Notes under the pieces: generated by a model
The model's database searches: none
Told to the model about the DNA's origin: nothing
Seen by the model: only the letters and a program-made list of their open reading frames with translations
Made by a program: the position numbers and the translations under genes
From: Dichetophora obliterata
Lineage: Eukaryota > Arthropoda > Insecta > Diptera > Sciomyzidae
DNA: 64,000 nt
Direction of reading: 5' to 3'
Assembly: GCA_963920525.1 (NCBI GenBank)
Contig: OY986438.1
Span: 194,213,962-194,277,961 of the forward strand
Shown here: positions 21,607 to 33,900 of the stretch, piece after piece
Layout of the letters: each line of letters begins with the position of its first letter
How positions within the stretch are numbered: position 1 is the first letter of the stretch

Positions 21607-22430
21607 TTCTTAATGACGGCAGCACCTTCCAACTCACGTTTCTGATAAAATGGCCAAAACATTTAATGACGTACTTGGCAAATCAGCGAAAACATCTGCA
21701 ATAACTTTTTGTCAACACAACACGGCACAATTAATTGTAATACGAGGTGCAACAAACAACTCCAAGGGCTACTTTAATTTACGCAAAATAAAGCAAAATA
21801 CGCTTTTTTAAATTAGCGTACATATAGCAAATTGTACAAATAGCAGACCAGCGTATTCAAACTGTGAATAGCCTTAATGGTTATGCAAAACGTATAGCCG
21901 CTTATATAAGTTGCATTCACTGCTGTACCATGCGAGGCTAATTCGATCATCATATTTCGAAATCTTTCTTATGGCATCGCTTACAAACTTCTTTTTTCTT
22001 TTATAAAAATGACCGTTTTCAACTTTGGGTTCGGTTTACTCATTTATAATTTTCAAAATTGTCTATCTACTATTTCAGGTTATTAAATTCTTTCCTTCTT
22101 TCAAACACAAAATTTTCTTACTTGTCTTTTTTTCCCGGACCAACAAAAGCTTTTTGTATATACTGTAAATATTGTAAATACATTTGTGTAAATATTTACT
22201 GTTAATATTGTAAAAATTAAATTTTATAATGTAAATATTGTACATAAATTTTTGGGGTTACAATAACCGTTTATTAAATTACTTTATGTAATTTACATAT
22301 CTGTAAATATGTAAATACTGTAAATATTGGAAGTACAATTAATACTTTTACTTTTCTAGTTTTAAGTTGTAAATATTTACTTTATTATATTACTTAGGTT
22401 AGTTAAATCCATTCAAAGTGTTTGCCTTAG
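21607..22430. other. No gene seen
   Basis: AT-rich. Bases 22155-22330 are dominated by degenerate tgtaaatatt repeats. Nothing else was recognised. Confidence 0.5.
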
Positions 22431-22437
22431 TTGATAA

Positions 22438-22576
22438 TTTATTACATTATGTAATAAGTTTTCAATTTAGTTTTGAGTTATTACATTCTGTAATAAGATT
22501 TTCATTTAGGTTTAAATTATTACATTATGTAATAAGATTTCATTCTAGGTTTTAAGATATTATATCATATAATAAG
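22438..22576. repeat. Tandem array of palindromes, 4 x about 39 bp
   Basis: The palindrome ttattacattatgtaataa recurs at about 39 bp spacing (centres near 22448, 22487, 22526 and 22565). The first three copies are close; the last is weaker (atattatatcatataataag). Spacers of the type gttttcaatttagttttgag are also conserved. Confidence 0.8.
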
Positions 22577-22940
22577 CACCGTGTTATATTAAATAATAAG
22601 AGCCAGTTTAAAAATTTTTTTATTTTTTATTGAATTAGAAGAATAAAATTAGGTAAGTTTTAAAACACCAACAATTCAAAACCAAAACTGCAAAATAAAT
22701 TCATATGTATGTAACACATAATTTTCCTTTAAAATGAATAAAATATCAATTTATTGCTTTCTTTATTAATTGTTTAATTTTATTAATTTATTTAAAAATC
22801 TATAAATAAGTTCATAATTCATAAAAAGATGAAATTATTCCTTCCTTTATTAATTGATTAATTTTATTTATTTATTAAAAAATCTGTTTGCTAAAATTAA
22901 AAACTTTTTAAATACCTTCAACAAATAGATTTTATACAAA

Positions 22941-23580
22941 ACTAGCTGAACCCGGTGTGCTTCGCTACCCCCCTCGTACCAGGATTGCATTTCAAAATTG
23001 TGGCAATACCAAAATCACTTTTCACGCCATTGAATTTTCGAAATAAGTCCACCCCAGCGCCACCTACCGTGTCCATTTATACACAAATTATTTTCTTATG
23101 ATTAAACAAACATACATTCTGAATTTCAGTTAAATTGGTCCATAAATTCAAATTTTCGATATAAGTCCACCCCAGCGCCACCTATCGGGTCCATTTATAC
23201 ACAAATTATTTTCTTATGATTAAACAAACATACATTCTGAATTTCAGTTAAATTGGTCCATAAATTCAAATTTTCGATATAAGTCCACCCCAGCGCCACC
23301 TATCGGGTCCATTTATACACAAATTATTTTCTTATGATTAAACAAACATACATTCTGAATTTCAGTTAAATTGGTCCATAAATTCAAATTTTCGATATAA
23401 GTCCACCCCAACGCCACCTATCGGACTTTCCCGGAGGGTTTTTCCAAAATTTTCCTTCGTAAAAACCTTCTCCTGGCAATTATAAACAACTGAAAAAAAA
23501 TTTTAGACAAATCGGCCCAGCCATTCTCAATTGATGTTTTACTATACATTTTTTACACCATTTTTATATATATAGATTTT
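22941..23580 (+). repeat. Dispersed element with central 118 bp tandem repeats
   Basis: It starts actagctgaacccggtgtgc and ends in tatatatagat. In the middle, the block gtccaccccagcgccacct recurs at 23047, 23165, 23283 and 23401, exactly 118 bp apart. The conserved head and microsatellite-like end suggest a non-autonomous mobile repeat. A Helentron/DINE-like element with central tandem repeats is one possibility; no terminal signal proves it. Confidence 0.75.
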
Positions 23581-23870
23581 AATAAAATTTCAAAATACAA
23601 AAAAAAACAAGGAACTTTATGTCACCATAATAATTACTGTTTAAAGAAGGTAATTAAAATGAAAAAAATATCTTTAAATATTAATACCATTTTTGGATTA
23701 TTAAACAAACACAATTAGTATTATATTTTGGATTTGAAAACACAACAAAATACTTAAATTTTAATGTTTCAAACTTTTAGATGGTATTTAATATTTTAAA
23801 CACTTTCGTAAACATTCTGAGTTTGCATGAATTAAGATTGTGAGCTTTAGATCAAGTGAGTTTTCAAGAA

Positions 23871-23897
23871 GGCAACAACAACAACAACAACAACAAC
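23871..23897 (+). repeat. (caa)n microsatellite
   Basis: Nine consecutive caa-type triplets. Confidence 0.95.
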
Positions 23898-24364
23898 TCT
23901 GTGTATAGAGTCAATCACTCAGCTGACTAGACAGTCTGTTTCGGAAATCGCTACATATTCCTCATCAGTAGTCTTTGAGTGATTAAGCTGTGATCAACTC
24001 ACTGTTTAAACTAGCATATGAATGTACAGATCCTCTAATTCATTCTTAGAATTGTATGGCTGCTAATCATATGACACTTCAAAGCAGGAGGCCATTTTAG
24101 ATCACCGCCATCAACTCTACCAAGGGTTGCCATCTGTTCTAGTTGCTTCTTCATTTATTTCAATATTCATTGGTGTTCGATTGTTTGTCGAAATGCACCA
24201 TAGAATTGGCTTGTTTAAAATTAAAAAAATTTCTAAATACCTGCAGCAATTGATAGAAATTTGTGTATATATTTTTACATAAAGAAAGTATATACATCTC
24301 ATATATGTGTATATACTATGTAGCTTAAAAATCATTTAAATCAATTTATAATAATTTGAAAAGA

Positions 24365-24865
24365 GGGAAATTGGTAAATTCCTTTAATTTACCAAATCCT
24401 ATGTAGCTAAAAATTGAAATTGAAATCATGTAAATCAATTTATCACCATTTAAAAAGATGGAAATTGATAAATTCATTTAATTTACCAAATGCAATGTAG
24501 CTAAAAAATTTAGCATCAAATTAAAAAATTTCTTAAATACATTGTACCTGCAAGAACTAAAAGAAATTTATAGGTAAAGGTCATATAAAAATAGTATCAT
24601 AATTTAAATAGCTGGAAATTCGTAAATTCATTTAATATACCAAATCCAATCTAGTTAAAAAATTTAGCTTCAAATTAAAAAGTTCCTAAATTCATAGTAC
24701 CTGGAAATTGATAAAAAATGTAGCTTCAAATTAAAAAATTTCTTACCTGCAAGAATTAAAATAAATTTATAGGTAAAGGGGGCATAAAAATGTTCTCATC
24801 ATTTAAAAAGATTGAAATTGGTAAATTCATTCAACTTACCAAATCCAATCTAGCTAAAAAATGTA
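24365..24865. repeat. Degenerate tandem array around ttaccaaatccaatctagct
   Basis: The block taaattcatttaatttaccaa followed by atgtagctaaaaa recurs near 24370, 24465, 24620 and 24815. Variable spacers share aattaaaaaatttcttaaat and cctgcaagaa. Spacing is irregular (about 95-200 bp), so this is an old array. Confidence 0.65.
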
Positions 24866-24917
24866 AACATTCATATGAGTGCAAGATGCTTATAGGAAAC
24901 AAAACAAGTCATTCCAA

Positions 24918-24955
24918 AGCGAAAAGAAACAATAGCAAACTATTTTCTTTTCGCT
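24918..24955. repeat. Hairpin of 12 bp stem
   Basis: agcgaaaagaaa and ttttcttttcgct flank a loop of about 13 bases. Outside it, cattcatatgagtgcaaga and ttcgcactcatacag also pair loosely, so the hairpin may be the centre of a larger palindrome (about 24868-25000). Confidence 0.6.
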
Positions 24956-25178
24956 TCATCACACGCTTTCTATTTTCTATTTCTTCGCACTCATACAGCT
25001 CATACTTCACAAAGCGTCGGAACCACAAAGCTACGTCAGTTAAGCACAGCTGAGCAAAGTCAGGCGACAAATTTCAATTTTATTGCCTTCCTTCACATCC
25101 ACTTTCGCCCAATGTCCGCTGACCAGAAATAGCTGCACAAACGCAACTGTGCAGAACTGACAACTCTTTACTACTCTT

Positions 25179-26813
25179 TGATTTAACTCTTCAAGCTGGA
25201 GATAAAAATGGTGGCGAGATAGCTTAACCCCAGATATATTTAACTCGTAAAAATTGGTGAGTTAAGATTTTTAATTCGCTCTCATCACTCTCATTTTAAT
25301 ATTTTTTATTTACTTGGTGTCAAAATATTGAAAATACATATTTTTAAACTTAGGGAAACAGTATTGGGGGTTACTGATTTCGACTCTGGTGTCAGAATTT
25401 TAAAATTCAAGATGTTGGATAAGGCTGCCACCTTAATATTTTATTTTTGCGAATTCGGGGCTGGCCCGAACTAAAGGGTAAGAAAGGGTCGCTGAATCCG
25501 AATCCATTGTCAGAATTTAAAAATTCGAAAATTTTTCTACACATAGGGCTGCCACCTAAAAATGTTTTTTTTAAGAATTTTAAACATGAGGAAAGAGTAT
25601 TGGGGGTCGTTGATTTCGAATCTGAAGTCAGAATTTTAAAATTCAAGATGGTGGACAAGGTCACCTTATTTTTTGTATTTTTATGAATTCGGGGCTGGTG
25701 CGATTTAAAAGGTAAAAATGGGTCTCTGAATCCGAATCCGTGGTCAGAATTTCAAAATTATAAAATTTTATAATAATATGTATTTTCAAAAGTAAAAGCA
25801 ACCCTTTTATTTAAACATTTTATAATTTTGAAATTCTGACCATGGATTCGAATTTAGCGACCCATTTTTGGCATACCATTTTTTTGCCAGCCTCGAATTC
25901 ATAAAAACACAACAAATTAAGGTGGCAACCTTATCCTCAATTTTGAATTTTAAAATTCTGACTTCAGATTCGAAATCAGTGACTCCCTAACACTGTTAAA
26001 TAATGTTTAAAATTCTTAAAAACACATATTATTAGGTGGCAGCCCTATTATTTCAAAACTTTTAAATTTTAAAATTCTGACCATGGATTCTTATTCAGCA
26101 ACCCATATTTGGTGTACCATTTTTTTTGCCAGTCCTGAATTCATAAAAATACAAAAAATTAGAGTAGCAACCCTATCCACTATTTTGAATTTTAAAATTC
26201 TGACATCAGATTCGAAATCAGCGACCCCCCCAATATTCTTTTCTCATGTTTAAAATTCTTAAAATAAACATTTTTAGATGGCAGCCCTATGTGTAGAAAA
26301 ATTTTCGAGTTTTGAAATTCTGAGAACGGATTCGGAATCAGCGACCCAATTTTACCTAGTATTTCTCCCAGAGTTGAATTTGCATAAAAAAAATTAGGTG
26401 GCAACTCTATCCGCCATCTTGAATTTTAAAATTCTGACACCAGATTCGAAAGAAGTAACCCCAATACTGTTTATTTGTGTTTAAAATTCTTAAAAAAATG
26501 TTTAGTTGGCAGCCCTGTGTAGAAAAATTTTAGAATTTTGAAATTCTGACATCAGATGCAAAATCAGCGATCCATTTTTACCTAGTGTTCACTCCAACCC
26601 CCAAATTCGCAAAAATAAACCAAAAATCCCCACACATTTTTTTAATTAATGAGCAACACTCTAACATTCCAATGGAAATCGATATAAACTGAGAGCGAGT
26701 TTATGATCTAAGCATAAAGCCGGGATAAAATGTAAACAAAACCACTTTTTATCTCCCGACTTATACGCTTGGTATAAAATTAACCAAGAGATAGTTATCC
26801 CCGAATTAAATCA
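25179..26813. mobile_element. FB-like fold-back element with tandemly repeated arms
   Basis: The outer ends tgatttaactc (25179) and gaattaaatca (ends 26813) are inverted, with further inverted matches inward (gagataaaaatggtgg against ccactttttatctc). The left arm (25330-25790) contains two units and the right arm (25810-26600) about three and a half units, in opposite orientation. Each unit is roughly 230 bp and is marked by cagaattttaaaattc, gggctgccacct and gaatccgaatcc. Long inverted arms made of tandem repeats are the hallmark of Drosophila-type fold-back elements. No transposase is present inside. Confidence 0.75.
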
Positions 26814-27500
26814 TATTTATGCCCTTTGTGAACAAAATGGCCCTAAATATTATGGTGTACTCCTATATTTTATATAAACTATAATTATAAAATAATTTAT
26901 TATATTTATGGCTGTAAACAAAATTGGCAACTCTGTACTGCATTTATACTAAATAGTAACTTCAAAGTAATTTTCACTAGCACAATGTCGGCGTTGTGTT
27001 GCGCCACTTTCGAAACATAGTGATCTCTGTAACGTAACTTTTACGACGACATTGTCGTGTGGCATTGAATGTCGTTGTCGTCGGATTCAATTTAATTCTT
27101 ATTTGACACGCGACAAAGGAAACTTTCTTCCATTGTTTACATTTGACACTGTTTCGTACTACAAATGTTACCAATTAAATTTATAGAACTACGTACATAC
27201 ATTAAATAGGCACAAGTTCACAAAAATAATTGATTTTATATATGAAATGTCGAAAACAGTAGCTGCTGAAGTTTGCTGCTGTCGCATTTATTAAAATCAA
27301 GTCGCACAACATAGCTCTGCAACGACAGAATGGAGACATTTCGTCCGTCGCTTTTCGTCGTCAATGTGTTCAGGCTATTACATGCAAGTGGTTACTGTCC
27401 CTTGTAGAAGCAGGTTAAGCACTGTTCAGAAAGTATCGGTGGTTGTGTTCAATGCAAAATTAAGACATTTGTTCACAATAGCGTTATGGAATAAGCGGGG
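26814..27500. other. No gene seen
   Basis: Bases 26985-27370 have many gtcg/cgac steps and a loose inverted pairing (about 27000-27130 against 27290-27370), perhaps another old palindromic element. Confidence 0.4.
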
Positions 27501-27501
27501 T

Positions 27502-27624
27502 TCACATGATCCTACATGCTGTCATGCCTTATAGGACAAGCCTCATATTTGACCATTCGAACGCTCAAAATTTTTTTAATTCAAGGTCATCACACTACGC
27601 GTGACAACATGTAGGATCATGTGA
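27502..27624. mobile_element. MITE with tcacat-type ends, short copy
   Basis: tcacatgatcctacatg at the left and its perfect reverse complement at the right (27608-27624). The inner sequence ataggacaagcctcatattt is shared with 18557-19032 (taggacaagcctcgtatttg), so the two are one family of different lengths. Confidence 0.8.
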
Positions 27625-27629
27625 TTCTC

Positions 27630-30600
27630 TATTCGATTAGATTTGCATATGCAACAGCCCTTTGTTATAGCATATGCTTAAATGTTGCAAATGCATATCA
27701 ATGCTTTTTGTTTTTGTATAGGCTGCTTATTTTGCATTTTCAACGATGCGACAAAATCGTGAATCACCCTAATATATTTTTTATGAAATTTTTTTTGATA
27801 TTTCATTGACCCAATGTTTTCGTTTCAGTTCTTGCTACATTTTCTTGGTCTGTTTTGCTTGTCGTTATTGCATTCATAATAATCAGTATATCGTCGTTAC
27901 GAATGTAGACTATCTATTAAAAATATTCAATCGAAAAGGAAATTTTTAGTTGAATTTTCATTGAAAATTAACAATTTAATTTACCATAATCGATTAAGTC
28001 TATTTTTGTAACGATGATATGACTATAAACTGGACAGCCTTTACGACTTGCCGTAATGCTACTGTTGTGTCCAATCTGTTCAACCAATATAGCAACAAAA
28101 TAAAGTTCGACATTTATTGCGCGTAAAAATTGGTTTTCGATATGCATTTTGTTGTCAAAATAAAAAATTTTTATTACTCGGGGTTCGAGTAAATTACAAG
28201 TAAACAAGCTTTTGCTTATATATTTATTTGGCACAATTTTAAATTCATTATACTTTGTTGAAGCCGGAAGTTCTTAGTTCATCATGGGTTAGATTCAAAA
28301 TAAATTTTTATCTAGATGAATACTGAACGAGTTTATGCGCAATATTTATTTTTTCAATCATATATCTAGATATATCTAGAACTTGTTTTATTTTTCGATA
28401 TATAGATTAGATAGATAAAAATCTCAAGTTATGCAATAAAAATTGTACAATATGTCAAATTAATTAGAAGTTTTACTAAACTCAAATATATTACCTGTTT
28501 TACACAATATTTTCTTAGTTTTTGTTACGTTTTATCACAGTTTTATATCACAGTTACAATTGATTAATCGAAACTGATTATACAAAAAAATAATTTCATA
28601 TATCACTTTTCAAATTAATTGATTTTTAAACAATATGCTATACTTATGCCATAACATTTAAGACATTTTTTCATAGCCACCCGACAGGAGCGGATGGAAG
28701 AGAAATATTAAAGCCTTAATTGGGAGTGTCACGTTTTTCGAATTTTTCACTTGTTAGTTTTTATGTATTTGTGTGGTATTTAAGTACTTTGTAAATAAAA
28801 AATAAATTTGTAAGATAACTGTTTTTAAGTGGGAAACGCCCACCATAGCTTTTAAATTAATTGAAATTGCGCAAAATTCCCAATAAGGTTTATAGAAAGA
28901 AGCTTAAGTTATATGAATATGGACAAAAATAAATAAAAAAAAGGTAGAAAAGCATTAATTGGTCTTAAATAATTTCTAAACTGACTGATTTTTCACATAA
29001 CATTCACATAACGCACATCATATTTAAAGTAAAATTCTATCAATACAAGTTCAATAAAACATTTATCTTATACCATCTTTACTGCTGTCCATACATAGGG
29101 TAATATAAATTATTTAACATGCCTTAATCAAACCCAACAATCCCAAATATAAATATGCTAATTAAGCTTTTATGCAGCTCTACAATTATCTTTGCTTGTT
29201 ACAATAGAGGAAAATCAAATCGCTCAATTTCTTTAGGGATGTTCACGATGTAGTGCTTATGATTTGAAAATTACTTTACAACATCAAAAACATTAACTGA
29301 AATCTATAATTTATTTTCTTAATATCACAAATAGACCACATCGTGGATACTCCACAATTAGAAATAACGATAAATTTTAAACAGTAAAATAAAAACATAA
29401 TTTAGAGTAGAAAATTATATAGCGCAATGTACTCTTATAATTTAATTCTTAAGTTTACATGAAAATACAACGTCTTTTTATGTATAACAAATTGAAAACA
29501 TATAGAAATGAAAATATGTGCCTTAAAAACTACGGGACAAAACTTTAAAATGTAATTTCGAAATAAGGATTTTAGACGATTAATAACTGTTTTCTGTCCA
29601 AAATTTACACATGAACTAATATATTTAATTTTGCCCAATCAAAAATTAGAATTATTTTTTAGATAAATACTTATGCAAATTCTTATTTATAAATGCATGG
29701 ACAGTCTCCCTGGCAGCTGTCGAGTATCAGAAATCAAAAATTAATAATTTTTAAAATTACTTTTTGTTTCCTGATTGTAATTGATATATGTAACACTTCA
29801 TCCTTAAATTAAGTTAATGAAAATGGAAAAGATCAATATTTTACCTAATTGTCGTCTCATTGTAATCTAATATACAATATATTCTATTCATAAAATACAA
29901 CGTGAAATACTATTATAGTGAAAATAAAATAATATAATTCCTGAATTGAATTTGTTCAATTGCAATTAAAAACAGCAAATCAAAATATGTATATATATAA
30001 TTACTTACAGTAGTATTTAGGAATTTTGTTACAGGTTAATGATAACTCACAACATTGCAATGGTTTTTCATCATGTGTTAGTTAATTGAATAAAGTTAAA
30101 TCGTTTTTCTATATATACATATATAAATATTACATATGTACATATATGTATGCTTCTATATTTAATACAAATAAATAAATGTTAAGTGGTAAATGAGAGG
30201 AAAATATTAATAGTATTTAAAACATAAGAAATAAATTAATTAAAATAGTTAAAACTAAACGAGTCTACAGGATAGTTGTAAGAAGTTAACAATTATATAA
30301 TTTTGAAATAAAAGCGACGTTCACTAAATAAATAAATTAATAAATTGTATAATAAATACAAAAAGACAATATAATTTTGGTTGGTTTTTTTCATATTTTT
30401 TTTTAATTATATTTTTATTAATATTTTGAAATATCAATACATTCTTCTTTGCTGCTGTTAAAGTTGAAATTTACTGTTTTTGTTGTCCACGTAAAACTTT
30501 TATGCTGGCTGCTGGATTCGATTGAATATAATTTTGCAGAATGTTTGAGTAGAGTTGAATATTTGAACCTCACAATTATCCACATCTTCTCTGACGGCAG

Positions 30601-30937
30601 TTGAGCTTTTTGTTGATGTGTGAATTAAAGAGTTCTTAATTGTATGTTTGCTTTTCTTTCTTCCTTTCTTACTTGCACATCTCGGCGTTGTCAGAAAGTA
30701 AATGTTTGTCTAGGACTTTTCTGTATATTTTTGTTTGGTTTTTTCATGTGTTTTTAAATATTTAGTTTTACGTTGAGAATCAATCTATGCTAGCTGTCTA
30801 AAAGTATTGTTAAATATTCATTAAATCCTTTCTTGTTAATCATATGAATAAATGTTAAGTTTAGATAATAATTATTTGTAGAAATTAGCTTTTTCTGCTT
30901 CTTTCGTCCTTTGTGTTTTGCTTGTTTGCTTGAAAAT
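27630..30937. other. AT-rich intergenic DNA and probable CPSF6 3' UTR
   Basis: No open frame with family resemblance. The part next to 30938 is expected to hold the 3' UTR and poly(A) signal of the minus-strand CPSF6 gene. Several minus-strand AATAAA candidates exist (for example the complement near 30413), and I cannot choose among them. Confidence 0.5.
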
Positions 30938-33900
30938 TTAATGCCTGGAGCGATGATCTTCACGTCGGTCACGTTCACGCTCACGATCTCGGTCACGATC
31001 ACGTTCACGATCGCGGTCACGTTCACGTTCGCGATCACGATCACGATCAGATGAACGATATCTTTCTTCGTAGTAGCTACGTTTTGATGATGTTGCTTCG
31101 CCTACCGCCTCGACAGCTACATCTGGAGACTTTCGAGGACGTGTTGAACGGCTTGAGCTAATTAATAGGGGACAGATCAGAAATTAGTAAAATAAAATAT
31201 CATATTCTTTTTACCTGTCATCTCTATAGTGTTCGGGAACAGCACGCTCTCTTTCTCTACTTCTCGAGCGTTCGCGATAGCTGAAAAATTATAAATTTTG
31301 TATGCGTTAAAACTTTGAAGCTGAGTGGAACCATTGCTTTCTTCTACTCACCCCGCTTCTCTGTCCCGTTCTCTTTCACGTTCACGGGAACGTTCACGAT
31401 AACGCGATGTGGAGCGCTCTCTACGTGGACGTGCACGATGCGCACGCTCGCGTGACCTTGAACGTTCGCGACGATTATAACTCTTTGTCTCAATGCCATG
31501 CAGAGTATCCTGCAGAGAGCTTATCAAGATTTTGCAGCGTTCATCATGTGCCACCTTGGACTGTTTAATCAACGAAATAGCAGTGACCAAGGTTTCTATA
31601 GCACTTGAATATTCGCCAGCAGCAGCATCGGAAACAGCTCTAAATGAGTGCGCAGAGAAGAGAACAAAATGAATAAATAATGCACATTAAGATACTCAAC
31701 TGAATGAATACCTGGCAATGGCAGAGCTGCTCACTGTTCGATTTCTACCCATGATCTCTTCAAACTCCACTTCCGTCAACTGTGGACCCACCATTACTTG
31801 TTCCGGAAACTGAACGGGTGGTTTTGCTTGTGGCGGACCAGGCCATGGACCACGCGGTACACCTTGCTGATTAAAATGCGGTGGTGGTCCGTGCTGTGGT
31901 GCCATGCTCATACCCTGCTGTGGAGGTCCTGGAGGTCCATGTGGTGGACCACCCATTGGCGGACCTCCAGCATGCGGTGGTGGGCCACCGCCTTGGTTAA
32001 AGAAAGCCGGATTGACATGTGGTGCAGGACCGCCATGTGGCGGTGGACCACCCATTTGCGGCGGACCTCCAGGTGGACCACGTGGTGGACCTTGCATATG
32101 TGGTGGCCCTTGGGGTGGACCACCGGGAGGACCCTGCGGTGGAAAACCGCCATGCATCGGTGGTCTACTCCAGTCTGGACGTGGTCCGCGCGGTGGCATG
32201 CCGCCAGGTGGACCCTGAAACTATAAATAGAGCAAAAAACAAAACGGTAAAAAACGAGAAGTTCTTAGCAATAAAAAACACGTAAGCATGCTTTTAATGA
32301 CACAGCTAAATAAGTTATAAAGTTCTAATGATGGTCGCTTGTATTCATCTGAATGTGCTGAATGCTATGCTCAGCTAATACGCACATGTTGTTAGGCCCA
32401 TAAGGTATACAGTCCGATTCTGATAAATTTTTCCCGGGAAATCGGAAAAGGTAGTTTTAATTTTTAAGATTGCAGATAAAGACATCACATTTTATTTGTT
32501 TACACTCATGAATATTGACGGTTGATGCACGAATTTGCATTGAAAATCTCCAAAATGTTCTTGAACTTTATGTTAAAAATTAAAACTCTTTTTTCCGATT
32601 CCCCGGGAAAAAATATTCAGAATCGGGCTGATAGCAATATTATGTGATGATGATTCTAAAACATTTGTGGTTTTTCCAGATGAATCGTCCGAGTATGACG
32701 GACTTAAATTACTAAGAAATAAGCAAATTTTATACAAACGGTATCTTATCGTTTCGTCTTTTTTTATATTAACACACTTGATAAAATTTAAAATAAAAGT
32801 GCAGAAAGCTATAAACATCTTTTAAAGCTAATTGATTGACACACGATAATTTTCAAAATGTGCATTAAAAAATAATTACAGTACTACACATTCTATCTAA
32901 CACATTTAACTTTACGCTTATAATAAATTTATTCATTTTAATAATAATTAGGATAGCTAATAATTTTACCATTTGAGCACGTGGTGGACCATTTGGGGGT
33001 CCTGGCCTTGGCCCATTGGGACGTGGTGGTCCATTCCATTGACCTTGATTTGGAGGATAACGTGGTGGACCTTGCATTTGCTGCTGAGGTCCCATTGGGC
33101 CTCCCTGATGCATTTGTGGTGGCTGTTGTATGAGTGTGTGTGGAGAATTAGGCGTTGTCATATACATGTAATAAATAGAATAACAACAAACGTACCAATA
33201 AAGAATTTTAAAGATTTTGTTTTTTAATAAGTTAACATTTCGATAAAGAAACCTTACAGTTTAAAGTCACACATAAAACTAAAAAAATAAATAAAAAATC
33301 TATTGATATCCCAAATTCTAAAATTTAATAATAAAATTGTAACTGTTGTATCATGCTTATAGAGTTAACAAATTCTTTTTACTTATTTCTAAAACTGATT
33401 GGTCGACTCTAAAACAAATAGCTGCCATAAAAAACGTCAGTAAAAGATTGCAATAAACATTTTATACCATGCAGTAAGTTGAGAAATATTTTAAAGACAC
33501 AAAGTAAAAGTTTGTTTTGAATTTATTACATATGTTTTTGTTTATTCTGAAATAAAAGAACATTAAAATTTAGTCGAAGTATCATCAAATTCTCCCCCAA
33601 CGTTCTCTGATTGTTATTTATATAATTTTTATATTTTTGGTGGCCATTTAAAAAGTTTCGCAATTTTGTAAGTGGAAAGCCCCCTTATAATTATAGCATT
33701 TTATTAGAAAGTGTGTACCAAGTTTGAAATGGATGAGTAGTGTAGTTTTTAAATGACCTTTTAAAAAGAGGTTTTGAGAAAAACGAGCTTAAAGTGTTCT
33801 CTATAACTTCCATAACCTCGAAAGTTTTGCTCCGATTGACTATATATATGAAATTTTGGGACTATATTCTCGATGTTTAACTATTAACGATGAAAAGACA

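Noticed and set aside
22941..23580. CRISPR-like array (regular repeats)
   Set aside because: The 118 bp units are contiguous tandem repeats without unique spacers, in a eukaryotic genome.
30950..31060. cgatcacgttcacg-type repeats looking like a satellite
   Set aside because: They encode the Arg-Asp/Arg-Glu repeats of the CPSF6 C-terminus in frame, so they are coding.
31798..32285. Several long plus-strand open frames with His/Trp- or Pro/Gly-rich translations
   Set aside because: They are antisense to the Pro/Gly-rich CPSF6 exon; low-complexity codons on the minus strand keep other frames open. The minus-strand frame matches CPSF6 and has splice sites.
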